The position numbers and the translations under genes were made by a program. The notes below the pieces were generated by a model, which did no database searches, had not been told where the DNA came from, and worked only from the letters and a program-made list of their open reading frames with translations. From assembly GCA_036395755.1 (NCBI GenBank), contig DASWCZ010000057.1, positions 1-64,000 on the forward strand: DNA of 64,000 nucleotides. The letters are read 5' to 3'. The stretch comes from Gp7-AA6 sp036395755. Its GTDB lineage: Bacteria > Acidobacteriota > Thermoanaerobaculia > UBA5066 > Gp7-AA6. Below, in pieces: positions 45,626-53,317 of the stretch (its first letter is position 1; each line of letters begins with the position of its first letter).

Positions 45626-45641
45626 CGCAATTTGGAGACCA
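45626..45641 (-). promoter_or_regulatory. Sigma-54 promoter of repeat protein A
   Basis: TGGTCTCCAAATTGCG on the minus strand: GG and GC are 10 nt apart, as in the -24/-12 consensus TGGCACG-N4-TTGC. Start would be near 45615, leaving a leader of about 23 nt with the GGGAGG. Confidence 0.8.
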
Positions 45642-45834
45642 ATGTGAAAAAAGGCCAGACTGAGGATCCTAAGATCATCTTTTGTAAGGAGATATGCCGG
45701 GCTGACCCCGGACCGCCAATGTGCGGACGCGCCACTTTCTAACCGGACAGATGAATTAATCACCTATCGAAAACATCCTCGCCGATCCCCGCGAATCGGC
45801 GGTGCCACGGACCGGCAAGGTTCATGGCCTGTGA

Positions 45835-45866
45835 CCAAAAAGAACGCCCCGCGGCGCGGGGCGTTC
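45835..45866 (-). terminator. Terminator of repeat protein B
   Basis: 11-bp perfect stem GAACGCCCCGC/GCGGGGCGTTC (45842-45852 with 45856-45866) followed on the minus strand by TTTTT. Confidence 0.88.
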
Positions 45867-45888
45867 GAAGTAGACAAATCGAGAGCGC

Positions 45889-46422
45889 TTACGTCGAGCG
45901 GAGATCTTTCGAGCTCAAATCCTTGGCACTCAGGTCCTTGGAGCTCAAATCCTTGGCACTCAGGTCCTTGGCACTCAGATCCTTGGAGCTCAGGTCCTTG
46001 GAGCTCAGATCCTTGGAGCTCAGGTCCTTGGCACTCAGATCCTTGGAGCTCAGGTCCTTGGAGCTCAGATCTTTGGCGGTCATGTCCTTGGCGCTCAAGT
46101 CCTTGGAGCTCAAATCTTTGGCGGTCAGATCCTTGGCAGTCAGATCTTTGGCGGTCAGGTCCTTGGCGCTCAAGTCCTTGGAGCTCAAATCTTTGGCGGT
46201 CATGTCCTTGGCGCCGATGCTCATGTCCCGAGCCCCGATGCTCATGTCCTGGGCGCCGACGCTCATGTCCTGAGCCCCGATGCTCATCGTCCTCTGGCTG
46301 GTCGAGACGGCGAGGTTGTTACCCAAGCTCGTCACCCGGATCTCTCCCATTGTCTTTCCGGTGGCTGCCTTGATCTTCGCCTTCTGTTCGGGGGTCAACT
46401 GGATTCTCACTTCCTTCGCCAT
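45889..46422 (-). CDS. Repeat mini-protein B with leader-like N-terminus
   Basis: 177 aa, no Cys or Trp. Leader-like block MAKEVRIQLTPEQKAKIKAA, a spacer (GKTMGEIRVTSLGNN), then four heptads M-S-I/V-G-A-Q/R/K-D (residues 46-73) and twenty pentads L/M-S/T-S/A-K-D (74-173). Pentapeptide-repeat (Rfr) proteins have a small residue where this has Lys, so it is not a standard Rfr helix. AAGGAG lies 9 nt before ATG 46422; a sigma-54 promoter lies at 46452-46467. Minus strand is chosen because leader and expression signals match protein A. Confidence 0.78.
   Translation of the reverse strand: MAKEVRIQLTPEQKAKIKAATGKTMGEIRVTSLGNNLAVSTSQRTMSIGAQDMSVGAQDMSIGARDMSIGAKDMTAKDLSSKDLSAKDLTAKDLTAKDLTAKDLSSKDLSAKDMTAKDLSSKDLSSKDLSAKDLSSKDLSSKDLSSKDLSAKDLSAKDLSSKDLSAKDLSSKDLRST
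45904..46287 (-). repeat. 15-bp tandem coding repeats (protein B)
   Basis: Twenty near-identical 15-bp units (GACCTGAGCTCCAAG-like on the minus strand) after four 21-bp units. Third-position variation is modest, pointing to recent expansion by slippage or recombination. Confidence 0.92.
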
Positions 46423-46451
46423 GTTCTTGCTCTCCTTTGCCTCCTCTCCAT

Positions 46452-46467
46452 CGCAAATCCGGGACCA
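46452..46467 (-). promoter_or_regulatory. Sigma-54 promoter of repeat protein B
   Basis: TGGTCCCGGATTTGCG on the minus strand, GG-N10-GC spacing, matching the protein A promoter at 11 of 16 positions including TGGTC and TTGCG. Predicted start near 46441, leader about 18 nt with AAGGAG. Confidence 0.85.
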
Positions 46468-46523
46468 GACTGTTTCCGAGGTCGTAATGGAGAGTAAGAG
46501 TTTTGTTTGGTAGGACTTATTCG

Positions 46524-46541
46524 CCTTGCTCCGACTGGCAA
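46524..46541 (-). promoter_or_regulatory. Dyad upstream of the protein B promoter, possible activator site
   Basis: CTTGC-N8-GCAAG lies about 60 nt upstream of the -24 element, within range for an enhancer-binding protein. Only one copy was recognised, so this is tentative. Confidence 0.3.
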
Positions 46542-46600
46542 GAAATCCAAGAATCAGATGAAGTTTTAACCGGGGTGAAAATTTAATCTACGAGAGCCAG

Positions 46601-47977
46601 TCAAATTCCGTACTTGCGACAGAGATACTTGATCTGGTTGCCGTCCAAGCCGAGGCGGCGCGCAGCTCGGGCTTTGACCCCACCTTCCTCGGCAATCGTT
46701 TCCTCGAGAAGCCGGCGCTCGAACTCAGCGACCGCTTTTGCGAAGGGCTTGCCGTCGCCGGCACGAGCGCTTCCCGGGGTCTCCCGGAAAACACGCGGAA
46801 GGTCTTCTTCCACGATCTCCGCCCCGTCGGCGAAGAGAACCAGGTTTTCAATGACGTGCTCGAGCTCGCGCACGTTGCCCTTCCAGCGGTGCTCGCGAAG
46901 CCGTTCGACAACCGCGTCGGAAAGTCTTCGCTCTGGTTTGCCGTGTCGCGCGGAAAATTTCGCGAGGAAGTGCGCTGCGAGCGTCGGGACGTCCTCCGGG
47001 CGATCGCGCAAGGGCGGGATCCGGATCGTGACCGCATTGACCCGATAGAAAAGATCCTCGCGAAACGTTCCCGCGGCAATTCCCGCCTCGAGGTCCTCGT
47101 TGGTCGCCGAAATCAGTCGGAAGTCCACGGTAACGCTCCGACGGGCGCCGACCCGCTCGACCTGCCGCGTCTCGAGCACTCGCAGGAGCTTCGACTGGAC
47201 GGCGGCCGAGAGCGTTCCGATCTCGTCCAAGAACAGGGTACCTCCGTGCGCCAGCTCGAAGCGGCCGGGCCGCGACCCCACCGCGCCGGTGAAGGCGCCC
47301 TTCTCATGACCGAAAAGCTCCGACTCCGCCAGAGAATCGGGAAATGCCGACGCATTGACCGCGACGAAAGGCCGGTCGCGACGTTTGCTGCGGGAGTGGA
47401 TCGAATGGGCGACGAGCTCCTTGCCCGTCCCGCTTTCACCCTGGAGAAGCACGGTCGCGTCAGAGGGGGCGACTTTCTCGATTTCCCGGAAAAGACGGCG
47501 CATCCCGCCGCTCGAGCCGACGAGCTGATCGAAGCTTCCCCGCTCCTCGCGTGCCCGGTCGCGAAGTTCCCGGTTTTCCGCGACGAGCCGCCGACGCTCG
47601 AGCGCACGTCTCAGGATGACGAGAAGCTCGGCAGGGTCCAGAGGCTTTCGGAAGAAGTCGAAGGCGCCGAGCTCGATCGATCGAAGCACGGTCTGACGGT
47701 CCTGCTCGCCGGACATCATGATCACCGTTGCATCCGGATTGTGCCGGCGTACCGCCGCAAGGAGGTTCAAGCCCTCCTCGATCTCTCTGGAAGGCGGGAG
47801 CCGGAGGTCGAAGAGATAGAGGTCGGGATCCGCGTCGCACAGCGGGCGCGCCTCTTCGGCGTCCCGGGCGCTCGTGACCTCGAACTGACCCTTGAGAGCC
47901 CAGGTGAGCTGGTCGAGCAGGATGGGATCGTCCTCGACGATCAAGATCGTTCCGGGCGCGCCCGACGGGACGGTCAC
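46601..47977 (-). CDS. Sigma-54-dependent response regulator (NtrC/PrsR type)
   Basis: 458 aa. Receiver domain 1-125 (LIVEDDP, phospho-Asp in LYLFDLRLP, MSGEQ, FFRKPLDP); AAA+ domain about 150-385 with GESGTGKELVA, the sigma-54 contact loop GAFTGAV, LFLDEIGTL and the arginine-finger region FREDLFYRVN; Fis-type HTH at the C-terminus (KARAARRLGLDGNQIKYLCRKYGI). It should open sigma-54 holoenzyme at the two promoters just downstream. GTG 47977 overlaps the kinase stop by 4 nt. Confidence 0.95.
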   Translation of the reverse strand: MTVPSGAPGTILIVEDDPILLDQLTWALKGQFEVTSARDAEEARPLCDADPDLYLFDLRLPPSREIEEGLNLLAAVRRHNPDATVIMMSGEQDRQTVLRSIELGAFDFFRKPLDPAELLVILRRALERRRLVAENRELRDRAREERGSFDQLVGSSGGMRRLFREIEKVAPSDATVLLQGESGTGKELVAHSIHSRSKRRDRPFVAVNASAFPDSLAESELFGHEKGAFTGAVGSRPGRFELAHGGTLFLDEIGTLSAAVQSKLLRVLETRQVERVGARRSVTVDFRLISATNEDLEAGIAAGTFREDLFYRVNAVTIRIPPLRDRPEDVPTLAAHFLAKFSARHGKPERRLSDAVVERLREHRWKGNVRELEHVIENLVLFADGAEIVEEDLPRVFRETPGSARAGDGKPFAKAVAEFERRLLEETIAEEGGVKARAARRLGLDGNQIKYLCRKYGI

Positions 47978-48744
47978 TCAGTCTCCGGAGGCGTCGCCCC
48001 GGGAGTCGGGTGGGATGGGCGGGTAGCGGGAACCCCCGCCGGAACCGCCGGGAAAACGATCCGAACGACTGTGCCGCCTCCCGGCCTCGTGAGAACGGCG
48101 AACTTCCCGTTGTGGAACTGCACGATCTGACTGGCGGTCGCCAGCCCGAGCCCGACGCCGTCGGGCTTCGTCGTCTGAAACGGCTTGAACAGCCGGTCGC
48201 GGACGAACTCGGGCGTCATACCCGAGCCGTTGTCGATGATCTCGACGACGACGCGCGGGCGCTTCGCCGTGTCGTCGCGAAAGGTACGAACGAGCACCTT
48301 CCCTTCCGAGGGAACCGCCTCCAGTGCGTTCTCGATCAGACTCTTCACCGCATCGGTCAGGTAGTACGGATCGCCCCAGATCTGGGGGATCGGCCCGAGG
48401 GCGAGAGAGAGCGTTCGGGTTCCGGGCACCGCCGGCGGAACCGAGAGGCCTCGGCGGGTCTCGCCCTCCGCGACTTCGCGCACAACTCCATTCAGATCGA
48501 CCGGGACCTTGATCAACACCGGCTCGTCGCCGGTAGAGAAGCGATCGACGATGCCGTCGATCCGATCGACGGTGGACCGGAGCAGCTCTTCGACGGACCG
48601 CTTGAACTCCGGGTCGTCGTAGTGTTCCTTGAGGTTCGACAGCAGGAGCTGCAGGCGAAACCCCATATTCTTGATGTCGTGGACGAGAACGCGATCGAGT
48701 GTCGAGCGGAGTCGCCGGGAGGGCCGGGACGGCTTTTCGTTCAT
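47974..48744 (-). CDS. Soluble histidine kinase without sensor domain
   Basis: 256 aa. A DHp helix with phospho-His in VLVHDIKNMGFRLQLLL (the HDxKN form seen in PrsK-type kinases) and a HATPase_c domain (N box ENALEA, IIDNGSGM, GVGLGLATASQIV). No membrane helix and almost no N-terminal input region, so the signal must come from a partner protein. Encoded between a HlyD adaptor and its cognate response regulator. Confidence 0.9.
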   Translation of the reverse strand: MNEKPSRPSRRLRSTLDRVLVHDIKNMGFRLQLLLSNLKEHYDDPEFKRSVEELLRSTVDRIDGIVDRFSTGDEPVLIKVPVDLNGVVREVAEGETRRGLSVPPAVPGTRTLSLALGPIPQIWGDPYYLTDAVKSLIENALEAVPSEGKVLVRTFRDDTAKRPRVVVEIIDNGSGMTPEFVRDRLFKPFQTTKPDGVGLGLATASQIVQFHNGKFAVLTRPGGGTVVRIVFPAVPAGVPATRPSHPTPGATPPETE

Positions 48745-48748
48745 ACCC

Positions 48749-49510
48749 TCACGAGCGACCTGCGTTGTTGAAGAGAATCTTCACAGCGACCCCCGGCCGC
48801 AGAATCGGTTGGGCAGGATCGCGCCGGACCTGCACGATGACCTGGAAGGTCCCGCTCGCTGCGTCCACGATCGGGCTGATGTACTGCACGACGCCGGTCG
48901 TCCTCGCCTTCGGAAACTTCTCGGGAACCACTTCGACCCGGTCTCCCTTGCGGACGCTCATGAGCCGCTGCTCGGGCAGATAGACCCTCGCCAGGAGCGG
49001 TTCGAATGCCGTGATCTTGAAGAGCGGGACGTTCGCGTTGTCGATCACCTTCTGACCGACCCGGGCGAACTTCTCGGTGACGACTCCGGAAAACGGAGCG
49101 CGAATGAAGGCGTAGTCGCGGATCGCCTTGGCTTTCTCGAAAGCCGCCTGCGCGACGGCGTACGTGGCGCTCTTCTCGTCGAGATCGGCCTTGGAGAGGA
49201 TCTTGCCCGCCGACAGCGCCCTGGCGCGCTCCAGCTCTGCTTTGCGAAGCTGCATCTCCTCCCGGGCTTCGCGGACGCTCTGCTCGAACTCCTTGAGCTC
49301 GAGAGTCGCTAAGGATTGACCCCTCCTGACCACGGTTCCCCGATCGACGTTGATCTTCTCGATGACTCCGGTGATCCGCGCGCTCACCGTAACCTCCTGA
49401 TCGACCATCAGGTGCGACGCGTAGACATCCGTCTCTGCCTGCCCCGCTCCCGCGGCGGAGCCTTTCTGAAGCAGGCCGACGATGAGGCTGCAGATGAGAA
49501 TCCGAATCAT
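48749..49510 (-). CDS. HlyD/RND-type periplasmic adaptor
   Basis: 253-aa membrane-fusion protein with an N-terminal export signal (MIRILICSLIVGLLQKGSA). The lipoyl half-motifs flank a helical hairpin (ITGVIEKINVDRGTVVRRGQ and IRAPFSGVVTEKFARVGQKV), followed by a beta-barrel domain (PLLARVYLPEQRLMSVRKGD). It heads the operon adaptor-kinase-response regulator, with 4 nt to the kinase. No pump or TolC gene adjoins it, so it may work with the two HlyD fusions across the intergenic repeat-protein genes. Confidence 0.88.
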   Translation of the reverse strand: MIRILICSLIVGLLQKGSAAGAGQAETDVYASHLMVDQEVTVSARITGVIEKINVDRGTVVRRGQSLATLELKEFEQSVREAREEMQLRKAELERARALSAGKILSKADLDEKSATYAVAQAAFEKAKAIRDYAFIRAPFSGVVTEKFARVGQKVIDNANVPLFKITAFEPLLARVYLPEQRLMSVRKGDRVEVVPEKFPKARTTGVVQYISPIVDAASGTFQVIVQVRRDPAQPILRPGVAVKILFNNAGRS

Positions 49511-49554
49511 TCTGGCCGTCGAATCGGGGCCGATGGTATCGTCAAAAAGCCACC

Positions 49555-49899
49555 ATGTCGATCGCTCTCGCCGACGAGAAACCCGACATCCAGCAGAAGG
49601 GTTCGAGAGCGAATTTCAGCTGGCGCGTCGCCGAACCCTGGGACGAGCGCCGCCTCGCCGCGTTTCTCATGGTCAAGCACCGCCGAAACGAAACCGACTG
49701 GACCCGCCGGCCGTCCCCGTTCTTCGCCACGCTCGGAAGGTCGCAGGTCGAGTGCTCGGTTCTTCTCTCGAACCCCGGTTCGCTCCCCGAGATCGAGAAA
49801 CTCTTGACCGGGGAGCTGCGTGGGATTCTCGCGGGTGCCGAGCGGGTCCACCAGGAGATCCTGAGCACTTGGAAACCGCGGGGCGCACCTCCCCCCTAA
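49555..49899 (+). CDS. Hypothetical protein
   Basis: 114 aa, no recognised domain: NFSWRVAEPWDERRLAAFLM, then SPFFATLGRSQVECSVLLS and a helical tail. Divergent from the HlyD adaptor with 44 nt between starts. Codon use is in line with neighbours but there is no strong ribosome-binding site; the call rests on the open frame and position. Confidence 0.45.
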   Translation: MSIALADEKPDIQQKGSRANFSWRVAEPWDERRLAAFLMVKHRRNETDWTRRPSPFFATLGRSQVECSVLLSNPGSLPEIEKLLTGELRGILAGAERVHQEILSTWKPRGAPPP

Positions 49900-50053
49900 A
49901 GACGATCCGCGGCTCGCCCGCGACGGTTCCGGGCGCTCGAACGGCATTGCATATAATCCGCGCCACGGACGCGTGGAACCTCGTGACGGGAGCGGCCGTT
50001 CCAAGCCGTTGCTTCGGCGAGACTTAGTCGAACGGCGGCAGAGGAGGTAAGGA
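49900..50053 (+). promoter_or_regulatory. Leader/promoter region of the DGQHR gene
   Basis: TATAAT (49952-49957) without a clear -35 box, about 90 nt of leader with an imperfect GGAAC...GTTCC dyad (49976-50003), and GGAGGTAAGGA before ATG 50054. Confidence 0.5.
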
Positions 50054-51184
50054 ATGCTCTCGGTTCCCTCTCTGCGGTTGAACCAGTTCGGGGTGAACTT
50101 TTATGAGGCCCTCCTTTCCGGAGCGGACCTCCAGACGCTCGTCGGTTTCGAAGTGCTCTCGTTCGGGCCGGCCGCCCAGACGACCCGCGGCCACACCCGC
50201 CAGACGACGAGCGGGCGGGTCAACTGGGAGCTCCTGGAGAAGCGCATTGCCGCCTCCGAACACGCCTACCAGCGGCCGATTATTCGCAAGAAGATCGACG
50301 AGCTCGTTGCGTACTACCTCCAGTGCGCGGACTCCGGAACGCTTCCCGCGATTCCGGGAAGCGTTCTCCTGGTCTCTGACAGGCGGTTGGAGTTCTCTCC
50401 CTCCGGGGGCCGGGGCGATTCCGGGTCGGTGAAGCTTCCGGAAGAGTCGGGAATCCTCCGCGCCTTGGACGGCCAGCACCGCCTTCTCGCCCTCCATCAG
50501 CTCGCGGAGAAGCACAACCTGAAGGATTTCCAGGTCCCCGCGGTCGTTTTCGACAACCTGACGGCCGATCAAGTCGTCGAGCTGTTCGTCACCATCAACA
50601 GCAAGCACACGAAACTGAACCCTTCCCACCTGATCTCGCTCTCCGGCCGCCGGCTCTACCGCGACGAGAACCTGGCCGCCGCACACGACGTGATCCGGAC
50701 GTTGAACGAGGACGACGGCTCGCCTCTCAAGGGGCAGATCAAGGTTCTGGGCATCGGCCGCGGCACCGTCACGCAGGCCTCACTCGCCGACGAGCTCCGG
50801 GACGTCTTCGCCGCGATGGACGCCGCCGGCGGCCGGGTCGCTCGGGAGTTCCGGGAGAACTCCCGCCGCTTTTTCCTCAACTATTTCAAAGCCGCGGCGC
50901 GGTCGTTTCCCGCCGCCTTCCACGGTCGTAAGTACTCGATCAAGAGCTCCCCATCGTTGCGCGCGTTCATCCGGATCTCGCCGTACGTTATCTCGATGAT
51001 CCGCAAGCGCGGCGGCGACGTCTGGTCGGCAGGAGAGCTCGACGCCGCGCTGCGGCCGTGGTCCGAGTCGATCGGCGACAAGCGGTTCGAGACCGAGGGC
51101 CTGTGGCGCGAGAAGATGACGGCAGGCAAGCGTTCGGCGGTCGAGATCCTCTCGCGCGAGCTGCGCCAGGGGTTGAACGCGTGA
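50054..51184 (+). CDS. DGQHR-domain (DndB-like) protein, orphan
   Basis: 376 aa with the signature ILRALDGQHRLLALHQLAEK and the companion motif ELFVTINSKHTKLNPSHLI, as in DndB and related DGQHR proteins. DndB represses dnd phosphorothioation operons; other family members sit in DNA-modification or defence islands, and the function of orphans is unclear. No dndA, C, D or E gene is in the window. It lies between a signalling locus and a LemA/M48 pair. Confidence 0.82.
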   Translation: MLSVPSLRLNQFGVNFYEALLSGADLQTLVGFEVLSFGPAAQTTRGHTRQTTSGRVNWELLEKRIAASEHAYQRPIIRKKIDELVAYYLQCADSGTLPAIPGSVLLVSDRRLEFSPSGGRGDSGSVKLPEESGILRALDGQHRLLALHQLAEKHNLKDFQVPAVVFDNLTADQVVELFVTINSKHTKLNPSHLISLSGRRLYRDENLAAAHDVIRTLNEDDGSPLKGQIKVLGIGRGTVTQASLADELRDVFAAMDAAGGRVAREFRENSRRFFLNYFKAAARSFPAAFHGRKYSIKSSPSLRAFIRISPYVISMIRKRGGDVWSAGELDAALRPWSESIGDKRFETEGLWREKMTAGKRSAVEILSRELRQGLNA

Positions 51185-51233
51185 CGGCGGGCGCCGACTA
51201 AACTTCCTGGAGAAGGGATCGTAGAAAGGCAAC

Positions 51234-51812
51234 ATGGCTATCGGCGGCTGTCTTCTGTTTCTCATCCTCATCGCCGTCTTCGCGGCGATCTGGGCGATCT
51301 GGCGCTACAACAACCTCGTCTCGCTCAAGTATCAGGTCGGCAACGCCTGGAAGCAGATCGACGTCCAGTTGAAGCGCCGGCACGATCTGATTCCGAACCT
51401 GATCGCGTCCGTCCGCGGCGAGATGCAGTTCGAGCAGGACACCCTCGAGAAGGTCATCGCGGCCCGCAACAGCGCGGTTGCCGCGCGCGGCGTGGCCGAG
51501 ACCGCGGAAAAGGAGAACGTCCTCTCCCAGACGCTCTCGCGACTGTTCGCGCTGGCGGAAAACTATCCGAACCTGAAAGCGAACGAGAGCGTCAAGGCGC
51601 TCATGGAGGAGCTGACCTCGACGGAGAACAAGATCGGTTTCGCCCGACAGTACTACAACGACGTCGCGACCCGGTTCAACACCGCGCAGAACGTCTTCCC
51701 GGACAGACTGATCGCGCAGGCCTTCAAGTTCCAGCCGGTCGAGCTCTACGAGATCACGGAACCCGCCGAGAGAGAGGTCCCGAAGGTCGACCTGAACGTC
51801 CGCCCGCAGTAG
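51234..51812 (+). CDS. lemA: LemA-family membrane protein
   Basis: 192 aa: one N-terminal helix (CLLFLILIAVFAAIWAIW) and a helical-bundle domain with the family blocks WKQIDVQLKRRHDLIPNLI, YPNLKANESVKALMEEL and ENKIGFARQYYND. LemA proteins commonly pair with M48 proteases, as here (next gene, 31 nt downstream). Role in membrane protein quality control is inferred from that pairing. Confidence 0.93.
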   Translation: MAIGGCLLFLILIAVFAAIWAIWRYNNLVSLKYQVGNAWKQIDVQLKRRHDLIPNLIASVRGEMQFEQDTLEKVIAARNSAVAARGVAETAEKENVLSQTLSRLFALAENYPNLKANESVKALMEELTSTENKIGFARQYYNDVATRFNTAQNVFPDRLIAQAFKFQPVELYEITEPAEREVPKVDLNVRPQ

Positions 51813-51843
51813 GGCGCGAATCGGGTCGGGCGGACACCGTCTC

Positions 51844-52800
51844 ATGGCCGCCACGAACCTGTTCGAGCAGCAGAAGAAAAATCTCCGGCGAACCTCGGAG
51901 ATCCTGGTCGGCTTCGTCGCCTTCCTCGCCTTCCTCGGAATCGGCGCCGACTTCTTCCTGTACGGCTCCGGGGTGGGGCCGGGATTCCCGATCGCGACGG
52001 TCGGAGCGCTCCTCTTCGGGGCCGGCTCGTCTCTCTGGGCGTTGAAGGCAGGGGACCGCGCGGTTCTCGAGTCCGCCGACGCGGTCCCGATCGACCGCGC
52101 CGACCCGCGACAGCACATCCTCGACAACGTCGTCGAGGAAATGGCAATCGCGGGCGGCCTCCCCAAGCCCGCGGTCTACGTGATCCCGGACTCCGATCCC
52201 AATGCGTTCGCCACCGGCAGCGGACCGGAGAAGTCCTCGATCGCGGTCACCTCCGGACTGCTCGACGCTCTGAGCCGAGAAGAGCTTCAGGCGGTCGTGT
52301 CGCACGAGATGGCGCACGTGCGGAACTACGACGTGCGTCTGATGACCGTCGTGGCGGCACTCGTCGGATCCGTGCTCCTGATTTCCGACTGGGGAAGGCG
52401 CGGGATCGGCTGGGGCGGGCGGCGGCGCTCGAGCCGGGTCGGGGGCGGCGGCATTTTCTTCCTCGTGTTTTTCGTCCTCTGGATCGTCTCCCTCGTTCTC
52501 GCTCCCGTGATCGCGCGGCTCGTCGCGATGGCCGTCTCACGCGAGCGGGAGTACCTCGCCGACGCCTCGGGCTCGGAGCTGACGCGCAATCCGCTCGCCC
52601 TCGCGTCCGCGCTCGAAAAGATCGACGCGGCCATCGCACCGACGTCTTCGATCAAACAAGGCGTCGCGCACCTGTGCATCGAGGACCCGCGGGGCCGGGT
52701 CGTCAACGAGCGCGAGGGCGGCTGGGCCGAGCTCTTCGCGACGCACCCACCGATCGCGAAGCGGATCGCGCTCCTGCAAGAGATGGCTTACCGGAGATAG
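51844..52800 (+). CDS. M48-family (HtpX-like) membrane metalloprotease
   Basis: 318 aa. Two N-terminal helices, then the zinc site VSHEMAHVRNYDVRL (HExxH), two more helices (VVAALVGSVLLIS; FFLVFFVLWIVSLVLAPVIARLV) and the third-ligand region SREREYLADASGSELT. HtpX-like proteases cleave misfolded membrane proteins. Its 3' end overlaps the convergent LOG gene by 13 nt. Confidence 0.93.
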   Translation: MAATNLFEQQKKNLRRTSEILVGFVAFLAFLGIGADFFLYGSGVGPGFPIATVGALLFGAGSSLWALKAGDRAVLESADAVPIDRADPRQHILDNVVEEMAIAGGLPKPAVYVIPDSDPNAFATGSGPEKSSIAVTSGLLDALSREELQAVVSHEMAHVRNYDVRLMTVVAALVGSVLLISDWGRRGIGWGGRRRSSRVGGGGIFFLVFFVLWIVSLVLAPVIARLVAMAVSREREYLADASGSELTRNPLALASALEKIDAAIAPTSSIKQGVAHLCIEDPRGRVVNEREGGWAELFATHPPIAKRIALLQEMAYRR

Positions 52801-53306
52801 GCCCGGACGACTGCTTCCTCCGCGGTCGAAACGAAATCGATCGAGCGGGCGAGCGTCTCCGCGCCCGGCCCGACGGCCTCGGACACCGCGAGCGCGACCG
52901 TGCGCCTCCAGAAAAGGCCCAGGAACACCAGGGGGCGCGGATCGATCCGACTCTTGGCGATGGACTCGGCCGTCCAGGCAATCTCGAGCATCGTGCCTAG
53001 CCCGCGGGGAAGGAAGATCGCGGCCGATGATTCGTCGGTCAGACGCCGCAGCCGGCTGCCGAGATCGCCCTCGCGGACGGTCGCCGAAACGAAGCGGTTC
53101 GGCTCGCCGTTTCGGAGGAGAACGCCCAGGCTCGTTCCGCCCGCTTCGGCCGCTCCCCGGCAGGCGGCTTCCATGATTCCGCCGGAGCCCCCGCAGACGA
53201 CACGTCCGCCTCGGCGCGCGATTTCGCGGCCGACCTCGACGGCGCGCTCGTAATCGACGCTGTCTTGCGCGGCGCGGCTCGAGCCAAGGACGGCGATCGA
53301 GAACAC
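52788..53306 (-). CDS. LOG-family (TIGR00725-type) nucleotide-binding protein
   Basis: 172 aa Rossmann protein: AVLGSS at the start, VVCGGSGGIMEAACRGAAEAGG (LOG-like GG-x-GG-x-M-E) and FLPRGLGTMLEIAW in place of the PGGxGTxxE of phosphoribohydrolases. The altered second motif (RGLGTMLE) suggests nucleotide binding with changed or different hydrolase specificity. Substrate unknown. Confidence 0.8.
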   Translation of the reverse strand: MFSIAVLGSSRAAQDSVDYERAVEVGREIARRGGRVVCGGSGGIMEAACRGAAEAGGTSLGVLLRNGEPNRFVSATVREGDLGSRLRRLTDESSAAIFLPRGLGTMLEIAWTAESIAKSRIDPRPLVFLGLFWRRTVALAVSEAVGPGAETLARSIDFVSTAEEAVVRAYLR

Positions 53307-53317
53307 GCTTTCCGCGG

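Larger units (their letters stand above)
45593..45888. other. Intergenic region between repeat proteins A and B
   Basis: 296 nt holding the sigma-54 promoter and Shine-Dalgarno of A and the terminator of B. The stretch 45642-45830 is AT-richer than the genome around it and presumably contains activator sites; I see no gene in it. Confidence 0.6.

Noticed and set aside
45824..46273. Plus-strand open frame with L-A/E-L-R/K-S pentads over the protein B repeats
   Set aside because: It is the complement of the 15-bp repeats and looks like a pentapeptide-repeat protein. The minus strand, however, has the Shine-Dalgarno, a sigma-54 promoter, a terminator and an N-terminus shared with protein A.
45302..46287. 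Tandem repeats as a CRISPR array
   Set aside because: Units are 15/21 bp, contiguous, without unique spacers, and in a coding frame; no cas genes.
45245..46600. Mobile element or phage origin of the repeat-protein locus
   Set aside because: No transposase, integrase, att-like direct repeats or tRNA boundary; flanking gene spacing is ordinary.
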